Shown: in pieces, positions 1-5,176 of the stretch
Numbering within the stretch: position 1 is the stretch's first letter
Layout of the letters: every line of letters begins with the position of its first letter
Notes under the pieces: model-generated
What the model saw: only the letters and a program-made list of their open reading frames with translations
What the model was told of the DNA's origin: nothing
Databases searched by the model: none
Position numbers and translations under genes: made by a program
DNA from: Gammaproteobacteria bacterium
GTDB taxonomy: Bacteria; Pseudomonadota; Gammaproteobacteria; Granulosicoccales; Granulosicoccaceae
Assembly (NCBI GenBank): GCA_019634245.1
Contig: JAHQVR010000113.1
Location: 1 to 6,636 of the forward strand
Reading direction: 5' to 3'
DNA: 6,636 nucleotides

Positions 1-89
1 ACCATCAGTGGTATATAACCATATAAGTACAAGTACGCACACTGCCATCAGTACAAATAGGCAATTCAATTCCTGCTCAGAACGCCCAC

Positions 90-106
90 TGCAATATCTC
101 ATTGCA
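90..106. promoter_or_regulatory. Inverted repeat upstream of the demethylase gene
   Basis: TGCAAT (90-95) and ATTGCA (101-106) form a perfect 6-bp inverted repeat around a 5-nt spacer, about 75 bp before the start of the downstream oxidoreductase gene. Spacing and position fit a dimeric regulator's operator. No convincing -35/-10 pair was found, so the regulator and promoter are unknown. The octamer CCATCAGT also occurs twice nearby (2-9 and 45-52). No gene is visible in the first 181 bases. Confidence 0.3.
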
Positions 107-181
107 ATTTTCAGGATTGTGCGTTAGTAGTTACTGTTAATTAAATCATTCATCGTGCCTGGTAAGAATTGAAGTAAAGCC

Positions 182-2227
182 ATGTCGTCAGATCCATTGT
201 TACAACCGTTCGACTTAAAACATTTGCGGTTAAAGAACCGTATTATGACAAGCGCTCATGAACCGGCTTACGCGGTCGATGGCATGCCTAAAGATCGATA
301 TCGCGCTTATCATGAGGAACGCGCAAAAGCAGGCGTAGCTTTGGCAATGACCGCAGGGTCGGCAGCTGTTTCCAAAGACAGTCCACCAGTGTTTAACAAC
401 GTGTTGGTTTATTCCGACGATGTGGTTCCGTGGATTCAGAACCTGACCGATAGCTGCCATGAGCACGGCTGTGCCGTGATGATTCAACTGACCCATTTAG
501 GCCGTCGCACCACGTGGAACAAAGGCGATTGGCTACCATCCTTATCATCGTCCAAACACCGGGAACCAGCCCATCGCGCCTTCCCGAAATTAATGGAAGA
601 TTGGGATATCGATCGCATCATTAACGACTTTGCTGATGCAGCCGAGCGCATGCAAGCAGGTGGTATGGATGGCATAGAGCTGCAGGTGTATGGACATCTG
701 ATGGATCAATTCTGGTCGCCACTCACTAATGATCTGGTCGGGCCGTATGGCGCCGATACGCTAGAGAATCGTATGCGATTCCCTATGGACGTACTCCATG
801 CTATTCGCAAACGTGTCGGGCAAGAATTCATTGTTGGCTTTAGATTTACCGCCGATGAGGTTCAAAAAGGGGGTATCACAGCTACTGAAGGCATTGAGAT
901 TTCAAAAATTCTGGCAGCCTGTGGGCAACTGGATTTTCTGAATGTCATCCGCGGGCGCATCCATACCGATCCAGCCATGACAGATATTATTCCTGTTCAG
1001 GGTATGGCCAGTGCTCCACATCTTGACTTTGCCGGTGAGGTCAAGAAAGCGAGTGGTATGCCAACATTCCATGCGGCTAAAATACCAGATGTGGCTACTG
1101 CGCGACACGCCATAAAAAATGACTTGCTTGATATGGTGGGTATGACACGCGCTCATATGGCAGACCCACATATCGTTCGTAAAATCATGCAAGGTCGAGA
1201 ACAGGACATACGACCGTGCGTGGGTGCAACCTATTGTCTCGATCGAATTTACGAAGGTGGTGAGGCCTTGTGCATGCACAACGCCGCAACCGGACGTGAA
1301 TTGACTATGCCTCACGATATTTCCACTGCAAGAGTTAAACGTAATGTAGTTATTGTCGGTGCAGGCCCGGCAGGTCTGGAAGCTGCCCGTGTATGTGCGG
1401 AGCGAGGGCATTCAGTCACGGTGTTGGAAGCGCAAGCCCAGGCTGGAGGACAGATACGAATAACCTCAATGTCGCCCAGACGTAGAGAAATGTTATCCAT
1501 CATAAATTGGCGTGAAGCACAGTGTAGTGCCAAGGGTGTGATGTTCAAGTTTAATCATTATGCCGAACTGGACGATGTTGTAGCGCTGTCACCTGATATT
1601 GTCATCATCGCTACTGATGGATTACCCAATATCGAGTTATTCGAAAGTGGCCAGGAATCCAATCTTGTGGAAACCAGCTGGGACATTATCACTGGTGATG
1701 TAAAACCGGCCGAGGAAATACTTATCTATGATGAAAGCGGCGATTCTCCTGGTTTGCAAGCAGCTGAAGTGGCAGCAGCAGCAGGCTCAAAGGTTGAAGT
1801 CATGACACCCGATCGCGTCATCGCACCGGATATTATGGGTATGAATCTGGTGCCGTACATGCGCGCGCTACAAGATAAGGATGTGACTTTTACCGTTACC
1901 AGGCGATTGCTGAATGTTGAGCGCAGTGGTAACAGGTTGTTGGCAACCATCGGCACAGACTATAGTGATCACACCTATACCACCGAGTACGATCAAGTGG
2001 TCATTAATTACGGCACCATGCCGTTAGATGATTTGTACTTTTTGCTAAAACCTTTGAGCTCAAACGGCGGTGCTGTGGATCAAGATGCGTTAATCAATGG
2101 CGAAACACAAATTAGTTTTCGCAATCCTAGCGGTAACTTTCAGCTTTTTCGCATCGGCGATGCTGTTAGTGCTCGCAACACACATGCGGCGATCTACGAT
2201 GCTTTACGATTAGCCAAAGATCTTTGA
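182..2227 (+). CDS. FMN/FAD/iron-sulfur N-demethylase-type oxidoreductase (DgcA / N-methylproline demethylase family)
   Basis: This is a complete 681-residue oxidoreductase of the family that includes trimethylamine dehydrogenase, 2,4-dienoyl-CoA reductase, the dimethylglycine demethylase DgcA and N-methylproline (stachydrine pathway) demethylase. Residues about 5-345 form the Old-Yellow-Enzyme TIM barrel, with HLGRR (105-109) and YGHLMDQFWSP (from Tyr170, His172). A cysteine-rich link follows (Cys346, Cys352, Cys364), then a Rossmann FAD/NAD(P) region with GAGPAG at 393-398. The C-terminus, with RIGDAV, RNTHAAIYDALRL and KDL, closely resembles DgcA as I remember it. Such enzymes oxidatively remove an N-methyl group from small methylated amines or betaine products in the cytoplasm. 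The position of the second cluster cysteine is Ala349; I recall the same in DgcA-like proteins. The exact substrate cannot be read from the sequence. There is no strong Shine-Dalgarno, but the N-terminus LLQPFDLKHLRLKNRI fits the family start. Family confidence is high, substrate low. Confidence 0.88.
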   Translation: MSSDPLLQPFDLKHLRLKNRIMTSAHEPAYAVDGMPKDRYRAYHEERAKAGVALAMTAGSAAVSKDSPPVFNNVLVYSDDVVPWIQNLTDSCHEHGCAVMIQLTHLGRRTTWNKGDWLPSLSSSKHREPAHRAFPKLMEDWDIDRIINDFADAAERMQAGGMDGIELQVYGHLMDQFWSPLTNDLVGPYGADTLENRMRFPMDVLHAIRKRVGQEFIVGFRFTADEVQKGGITATEGIEISKILAACGQLDFLNVIRGRIHTDPAMTDIIPVQGMASAPHLDFAGEVKKASGMPTFHAAKIPDVATARHAIKNDLLDMVGMTRAHMADPHIVRKIMQGREQDIRPCVGATYCLDRIYEGGEALCMHNAATGRELTMPHDISTARVKRNVVIVGAGPAGLEAARVCAERGHSVTVLEAQAQAGGQIRITSMSPRRREMLSIINWREAQCSAKGVMFKFNHYAELDDVVALSPDIVIIATDGLPNIELFESGQESNLVETSWDIITGDVKPAEEILIYDESGDSPGLQAAEVAAAAGSKVEVMTPDRVIAPDIMGMNLVPYMRALQDKDVTFTVTRRLLNVERSGNRLLATIGTDYSDHTYTTEYDQVVINYGTMPLDDLYFLLKPLSSNGGAVDQDALINGETQISFRNPSGNFQLFRIGDAVSARNTHAAIYDALRLAKDL

Positions 2228-2252
2228 CATTCCGGATGGTCTGATACTTTTT

Positions 2253-2297
2253 GGGTAACTTGGCACTGGGTAACTTAGCACTGGGTAACTTAGCGCA
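2253..2297. repeat. Three-copy 15-bp tandem repeat
   Basis: Three head-to-tail units of 15 bp begin at 2253, 2268 and 2283. The unit is GGGTAACTTAGCACT; the first copy has TTGG instead of TTAG, and the third diverges in its last three bases. It fills most of the 80-bp gap between the converging demethylase and VOC genes. It does not form an obvious hairpin or have a following T-run, so it is not a recognisable intrinsic terminator. It is probably replication slippage, or short protein-binding iterons. Confidence 0.85.
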
Positions 2298-2307
2298 GTT
2301 GATCTGC

Positions 2308-2679
2308 TTACAGTTGCGTTAACGATAGTGTATTGCCATCGGGGTCTTTAAACCACGCGACCATAGCGCCACCTGGCGATGACCAGATACCTGAATCATC
2401 TTGTTCCAGGCCTGAAAATATTTCAAATTGAACGCCTTTTTTAGCTAATTCTTCTACACAATGCTTTATATTGGTCACATTCCAGCCCAGCACCGTATAG
2501 TTCACTTGCGTGACTGATTCGACTTTTTGAATTCGAAGCGTTGTGCCACCAAGTTCAAATACCAACGCGAAGGGTTCATCGGACAAACACTTAAGGTTTA
2601 GAACGGTCTCGTAGAAATGACGAGATTCCGTTGATTTCGCAGTTGCAAGAAATGCAACAGGAGTATTCAGATCAGCCAT
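2308..2679 (-). CDS. VOC (glyoxalase/bleomycin-resistance fold) family protein
   Basis: This 123-residue protein has the vicinal-oxygen-chelate fold. The N-terminal beta-alpha unit runs PVAFLATAKSTESRHFYETV (7-26) and the C-terminal hallmark is WFKDPDGNTLSL (109-120). The length is that of a single VOC subunit, which normally dimerises. The usual metal-ligand positions look changed: there is no His or Gln in the first strand, and Ser119 replaces the Glu common in DGNxLEL. A binding or non-metal role is therefore more likely than glyoxalase I activity; this is inferred. The start is supported by MADLNTPVAFLATAKS, typical of the family. Upstream on its strand a CGAGGCGAA block occurs twice with 12-bp spacing (2688-2696 and 2700-2708), and the nearer copy may serve as a distant ribosome site. 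It lies 45 bp downstream of the aminotransferase on the same strand and is probably cotranscribed with it. Confidence 0.85.
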   Translation of the reverse strand: MADLNTPVAFLATAKSTESRHFYETVLNLKCLSDEPFALVFELGGTTLRIQKVESVTQVNYTVLGWNVTNIKHCVEELAKKGVQFEIFSGLEQDDSGIWSSPGGAMVAWFKDPDGNTLSLTQL

Positions 2680-2724
2680 GGTTTTACTTCGCCTCGTGAT
2701 TCGCCTCGAGAAATAGTGACCAGA

Positions 2725-3861
2725 TTAGTTTGAGGATGACTGCGCTATTTTTGCCAAATACTCAGACAAAAGCGGTAACCCACTTTCGAGCACGTCAGTG
2801 GCATTGGCAAACCCAATACGAACATACCCTTCCATGTCCATTGCTGAGCCGGGTGTTAGCAGTACACCGGTTTCGTTTAGCAGATTAACGCAAAACGCTC
2901 TGGAAGGAATGTCTAATTCATATTTTAGCAATGCGACAGTACCAGAACGTGGTTTGACCCAACTTATTAATGGTTCTGCTTCTACCCAGTCGCTTAGTAT
3001 TGCAAGATTATTGCGCGTAAGCGCTTTGTTACGCTCAAGTATGGATTGATGGTTTTCCAGGGCAATTGACGCGATATGATCGTTTATCATGCCCACAGAA
3101 ATCGTATTGTAGTCGCGGTGTATCATCACAGCGTCGATTACATCTGATGGTGCACTTATCCATCCGAGCCTTAACCCTGCAAGAGAAAACACCTTGGACA
3201 CGCTCGCCGTACTTATACCTTTTTCATACAAGTCAGCCATAGAGCTGGTTGTTCCCGGGTCCATTTGATCGATACCTCGATATACTTCGTCACATAAAAT
3301 CCAGGCGTTTGACTTACGAGCAATTGCCGCAATTTCATTGAGCATGGATTGGTCGATCAGGCTACCTGTTGGATTGTTTGGGTTGGTCAGTGTGATTAAT
3401 TTGGTATTGGCTGTTGCGAGCTTTGAAAGATGGTCCAAATCTGGAAGAAATTGGTTTTTTGCGCTCAATTGCAATTTTTGAACAGTAGCACCAACGCTTG
3501 CAGGAATTGCATAGTGTTGCTGATAAGAGGGCACCATAGAGATAACATTATCACCTTCGGATAGTAGTGTTTGATATACAAGAGAATTTGCACCAATTGT
3601 TCCGTGCGTCACCAAAACGTTACTTGGCGCTTGATGCGTGTACAAGTTTGCAATGGCGCTACGTAATCTGTCGCTGCCCTCGATTGCGCCATAGGTCATT
3701 TTCATCGACAACAGCTCATTTAAGCTGTCCTGTTTCTGTTGTGACAACATTAAAAGTTCCGCAATAGTGATGCTGTCGCAACAGGTTTCCGCCAGATTGT
3801 ATTTACAAAGCAACTCGAACTCGTTCATCCAGAGTTCAACACCAAACGGATCAATATGCAT
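2725..3861 (-). CDS. Class I/II PLP-dependent aminotransferase
   Basis: This is a complete 378-residue fold-type I aminotransferase of the aspartate aminotransferase superfamily. Visible PLP-site signatures, in order, are THGTIGANSLV (phosphate-binding turn, about 85-95), NPNNPTG at 160-166, DEVYR at 191-195 (Asp191 would contact the pyridine nitrogen), SVSKVFSLAGLRLGW with the Schiff-base Lys223, and VRIGF with Arg348 as the substrate carboxylate-binding arginine. All key residues are present, so it should be active. The amino donor and keto acid are not identifiable; the N-terminal YNLAETCCDSITIAELL stretch marks a less studied subgroup. The start is ATG with only a weak GAGA upstream. The VOC gene follows in the same direction and the two probably form an operon. 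Annotation as a tyrosine/aspartate or cysteine-lyase-like enzyme cannot be excluded without a tree. Confidence 0.9.
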   Translation of the reverse strand: MHIDPFGVELWMNEFELLCKYNLAETCCDSITIAELLMLSQQKQDSLNELLSMKMTYGAIEGSDRLRSAIANLYTHQAPSNVLVTHGTIGANSLVYQTLLSEGDNVISMVPSYQQHYAIPASVGATVQKLQLSAKNQFLPDLDHLSKLATANTKLITLTNPNNPTGSLIDQSMLNEIAAIARKSNAWILCDEVYRGIDQMDPGTTSSMADLYEKGISTASVSKVFSLAGLRLGWISAPSDVIDAVMIHRDYNTISVGMINDHIASIALENHQSILERNKALTRNNLAILSDWVEAEPLISWVKPRSGTVALLKYELDIPSRAFCVNLLNETGVLLTPGSAMDMEGYVRIGFANATDVLESGLPLLSEYLAKIAQSSSN

Positions 3862-3872
3862 ACGGTTTTCTC

Positions 3873-3884
3873 ATATTCGAATAT
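3873..3884. promoter_or_regulatory. 12-bp palindrome before the aminotransferase gene
   Basis: ATATTCGAATAT is a perfect palindrome ending 12 bp before the aminotransferase start codon (on the minus strand). A second small inverted repeat, CACG-N6-CGTG, lies at 3907-3920. A weak minus-strand promoter could be TTGGCC with TGTAAA 16 bp further on, which would place both motifs at or after the start of transcription. They could be operators for the aminotransferase-VOC operon. This is suggestive only. Confidence 0.3.
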
Positions 3885-3938
3885 TGCATTGATTTGGTCG
3901 GTTTTACACGTTTTGGCGTGGATAGGCCAATGAATTTG

Positions 3939-4048
3939 AACCTGTACTGTTAACAAGTTGTGTGCTTTATTCAGCCGATGGTTGCTAGCGGATTAGTTTA
4001 TTCTGGTTTGCGTCCTTCCAATCCATCGGCGGCTACACCGCCGCCTGG
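3939..4048. repeat. 110-bp direct repeat, left copy
   Basis: This segment matches 5067-5176 over all 110 positions with no gaps and 7 differences (about 94% identity, counted by eye). The central block from TTTATTCAGCC to CATCGGCGGCT is identical. Differences cluster in the first 31 and last 15 bases. Inside the repeat, GCCGATGG (3974-3981) and CCATCGGC (4023-4030) are perfectly complementary and could close a long hairpin. The two copies bracket the toxin-antitoxin segment with a period of 1128 bp. It may be a recombination scar, the duplicated end of the flavin-reductase gene, or a member of a dispersed repeat family. Confidence 0.92.
3998..4048 (-). pseudogene. Orphan C-terminal tail of a flavin-reductase-like gene
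   Basis: Read on the minus strand, the left repeat encodes PGGGVAADGLEGRKPE plus a stop, the same 16-residue tail as the intact gene at 5126-5782 with one Ala-to-Val change. Two other base differences are synonymous (GGC versus GGT). Immediately upstream in frame is a TAG only four codons away, and there is no start codon, so this is not a gene. It is either a relic of a second flavin-reductase copy or simply the coding potential of the repeat. Confidence 0.6.
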
Positions 4049-4065
4049 CACTTTCCCCTAAAATC

Positions 4066-4115
4066 GGCGGAGAGAGAGAGGGATTCGAAACCTCTATACG
4101 AATTACCCGTATACC
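4066..4115 (-). pseudogene. Fragment resembling the 3' part of tRNA-Ser
   Basis: On the minus strand the segment reads like the end of a class II tRNA. A long variable arm has a 6-bp stem (4095-4100 pairing with 4108-4113). A T-arm follows with loop TTCGAAT and stem GAGG/CCTC, then a CT-rich acceptor strand ending CCGCC, as in TCTCTCCGCCA of tRNA-Ser genes. Defects are visible: the last T-stem pair is mismatched (T opposite C), the acceptor side appears two bases too long, and no matching 5' acceptor, D-arm or anticodon arm is found upstream. It is therefore not a functional tRNA. Integrating elements often carry or leave such 3' tRNA pieces as attachment sites, which is the likely origin here. 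Confidence 0.5.
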
Positions 4116-4162
4116 AATCGCCTAAGGGTAGAGTTGGCAAGTCAACGCAGTGTCACTTGCTG

Positions 4163-4207
4163 AGGCGACGACTGTTACATCAGCTGCCCTCCTAAGAACC
4201 GTGCAGG
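4163..4207 (-). other. Possible 3' remnant of a group II intron (domain V/VI)
   Basis: The minus strand reads CCTGCACGGTTCTTAGGAGG and continues GCAGCTGATGTAACAGTC to GTCGCCT. The CACGGTTCTTAGGAGGGC part resembles the 3' strand of bacterial group II intron domain V and the linker to domain VI, and the GATGTAAC stretch sits where a branch-point loop would be. The 5' half of domain V (a GAGCCGTG-like strand about 30 nt upstream) is absent, and there is no reverse-transcriptase gene. If the match is real, this is only a truncated end. It is based on remembered consensus, not a covariance search. Confidence 0.33.
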
Positions 4208-4262
4208 ACTGCGTGATAATAGGAACAAATTCGCAAACTTTTAGTGCGTTGGGCCATAAACT

Positions 4263-4290
4263 TGCATACGCATTACGTAACGCGTATTAT
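4263..4290 (+). promoter_or_regulatory. higBA promoter overlapping a palindromic operator
   Basis: Positions 4266-4287 form a 22-bp palindrome with 10 of 11 complementary pairs, centred on TTACGTAA; the only mismatch is A4272 with C4281. It sits 8 bp before higB, where a HigA-family antitoxin or HigBA complex would bind to repress its own operon. A promoter overlaps it: TTGCAT (4263-4268) and TATTAT (4285-4290) with 16-bp spacing. The -10 ends only 5 bp from the higB ATG, so transcription would start almost at the start codon. Confidence 0.6.
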
Positions 4291-4295
4291 CAGGC

Positions 4296-4574
4296 ATGAT
4301 TCAGAGCTTCGCAGATAAGGACACAGAAGCGTTTTACAACGGTGAGCTACCTCGGAGATTCAGAGGCTTTGCAGCACAAGCAGAGCGCCGGATGAACGTA
4401 CTCGATGCTGCAACGACGCTGAGAGACTTAGCGAACTTGCCGAGCAACAGACTCGAATCACTTTCTGGCAATAGAGCAGGGCAGCGAAGTATCAGGATCA
4501 ATCAGCAATGGCAAATTTGCTTTGTCTGGAAAGATGACGGGCCACATGACGTGGAAATTGTTGACTGCCACTGA
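4296..4574 (+). CDS. higB: HigB/RelE-type toxin, mRNA interferase
   Basis: This 92-residue protein is a HigB-type toxin of the RelE fold, which cuts mRNA on the translating ribosome until neutralised by HigA. Family features are the start MIQSFADKDTEAFYNG, the basic middle ARRMN-like helix (about 28-36), NRLESLSGNRAGQRSIRIN (51-69), QWQICFVW (71-78) and the acidic-aromatic end DVEIVDCH. Length equals that of the Proteus vulgaris HigB. The C-terminal triad usually reads Asp-Tyr-His; here it is Asp90-Cys91-His92, a change that could weaken catalysis (TGC is one transition from TAC). There is no Shine-Dalgarno at a normal distance: AGG lies 1 nt from ATG. This suggests weak or leaderless translation. 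It is 14 bp upstream of higA in the toxin-first order typical of higBA, so the family call is secure; activity is uncertain. Confidence 0.9.
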   Translation: MIQSFADKDTEAFYNGELPRRFRGFAAQAERRMNVLDAATTLRDLANLPSNRLESLSGNRAGQRSIRINQQWQICFVWKDDGPHDVEIVDCH

Positions 4575-4588
4575 AAGGGGGATAAAGC

Positions 4589-4888
4589 ATGACAACACGA
4601 AACCAAATGCGGCCAGTGCACCCAGGTGAGGTGCTACAAGATGAGATCGAAGCGTTGGACATGTCGGCGACAGCATTCGCTGCGGCTTTGGATGTACCGG
4701 CGAATAGAATCACTGCCATCTTAAACGGAGATCGAGCGATTACAGCTGACACTGCGCTCAGATTGTCTCGCTACATGGGAACTTCAGCTGACTTCTGGAT
4801 GAATCTGCAAAAAACGTATGAGTTGCGTGTGGCTGAAATCGAGTTTGGCCCTAGCATTCAACGCACAGTGAAACCACGCGCTGCATGA
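4589..4888 (+). CDS. higA: HigA antitoxin, XRE-type helix-turn-helix protein
   Basis: This 99-residue protein is a HigA antitoxin that binds and inhibits HigB and represses the operon. The N-terminal RPVHPGEVLQDEI (8-20) is the family signature. The helix-turn-helix spans about 26-50 (MSATAFAAALDVPANRITAILNGDR), followed by AITADTALRLSRYMGTSADFW (50-70) and LQKTYELRVAE (73-83). All expected elements are intact and the length is typical. A strong ribosome site, AAAGGGGG (4574-4581), overlaps the higB stop and lies 7 nt before the ATG, in contrast to the toxin gene; this would favour antitoxin synthesis from the shared transcript. Its 3' end overlaps an antisense open frame on the other strand. 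The likely operator is the palindrome before higB. Confidence 0.93.
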   Translation: MTTRNQMRPVHPGEVLQDEIEALDMSATAFAAALDVPANRITAILNGDRAITADTALRLSRYMGTSADFWMNLQKTYELRVAEIEFGPSIQRTVKPRAA

Positions 4889-5054
4889 GCGTGTCCCTTT
4901 CGTTGGCCACAATTGACTCAGGTATGGCGTTGCGGTCGGGTAAATAACTGTCGATGATCCACCAAAGCAGCATAGCGATGATAGTGCCAAGCACTGTGGC
5001 GACAGTACCGACAAATATTTGGTGAGCGGTTTTTGTCCGTTTACGAGGGAAAAA
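4851..5054 (-). pseudogene. Open frame for a one-helix membrane protein, apparently 5'-truncated
   Basis: A minus-strand frame of 67 codons runs between an in-frame TAG at 5055-5057 and a TAG at 4851-4853. It encodes a basic N-terminal stretch (PRKRTKTAHQ, residues 3-12), one hydrophobic helix (about 13-34, including GTVATVLGTIIAMLLWWII), then a polar tail (DSYLPDRNAIPESIVANERD). Positive residues before the helix suggest the N-terminus faces the cytoplasm. The composition is unlike a shadow frame, but no ATG, GTG or TTG precedes the helix; the first GTG is at codon 21. The frame opens 12 bp from the edge of the right 110-bp repeat, so the 5' end may have been removed by the rearrangement that set the repeat there. 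Its last 38 bp overlap the 3' end of higA. I do not recognise the family. Confidence 0.4.
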
Positions 5055-5066
5055 CTATTGTACCCC

Positions 5067-5176
5067 AACCTGTACTGTCAACAAGTAGTGCGTTTTATTC
5101 AGCCGATGGTTGCTAGCGGATTAGTTTATTCTGGTTTGCGTCCTTCCAATCCATCGGCGGCTGCACCACCACCTGG
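5067..5176. repeat. 110-bp direct repeat, right copy
   Basis: This is the partner of 3939-4048, with equal length, same orientation and 7 mismatches. It covers the last 16 codons and stop of the flavin-reductase gene (5126-5176) plus 59 bp beyond the stop. The complementary octamers GCCGATGG and CCATCGGC lie at 5102-5109 and 5151-5158 and flank the stop codon. Outside 5067-5176 the two loci share nothing visible. Recombination between the copies would remove 1128 bp including higBA and leave one repeat. Confidence 0.92.

Noticed and set aside
902..1411. Long minus-strand open frame inside the demethylase gene
   Set aside because: It lies fully within a well-supported gene on the other strand, is rich in Cys and His as shadow frames often are, and shows no family motif.
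3939..4048. The 110-bp repeat as an integron attC or insertion-sequence end
   Set aside because: No GTTRRRY/RYYYAAC core pair, no transposase, no terminal inverted repeats or short target duplication around either copy; the repeat runs into coding sequence.
4069..4082. AG-rich stretch as a simple microsatellite
   Set aside because: It is better explained as the acceptor and T-stem strand of the tRNA-Ser-like fragment on the other strand, perhaps lengthened by one AG unit.
4118..4168. Nested complementary arms (TCGCCT/AGGCGA outside, GCAAGT/ACTTGC inside) resembling an integron attC site
   Set aside because: The core sites would be GCCTAAG and CTGAGGC, lacking the required AAC and GTT; spacing is uneven and no integrase or cassette array is present. 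It also overlaps the possible intron end.
4118..4262. Minus-strand frame before higB, reading through the 4118-4262 stretch to a stop near 4120
   Set aside because: No start codon with a ribosome site, no recognisable domain, and it overlaps non-coding-looking structured sequence.
4784..5068. Minus-strand frame of 94 codons starting with TTG next to the right repeat
   Set aside because: Its composition is low in protein-like patterns and it overlaps higA heavily; the other minus-strand frame in the same place (4851-5054) is the one with membrane-protein character.
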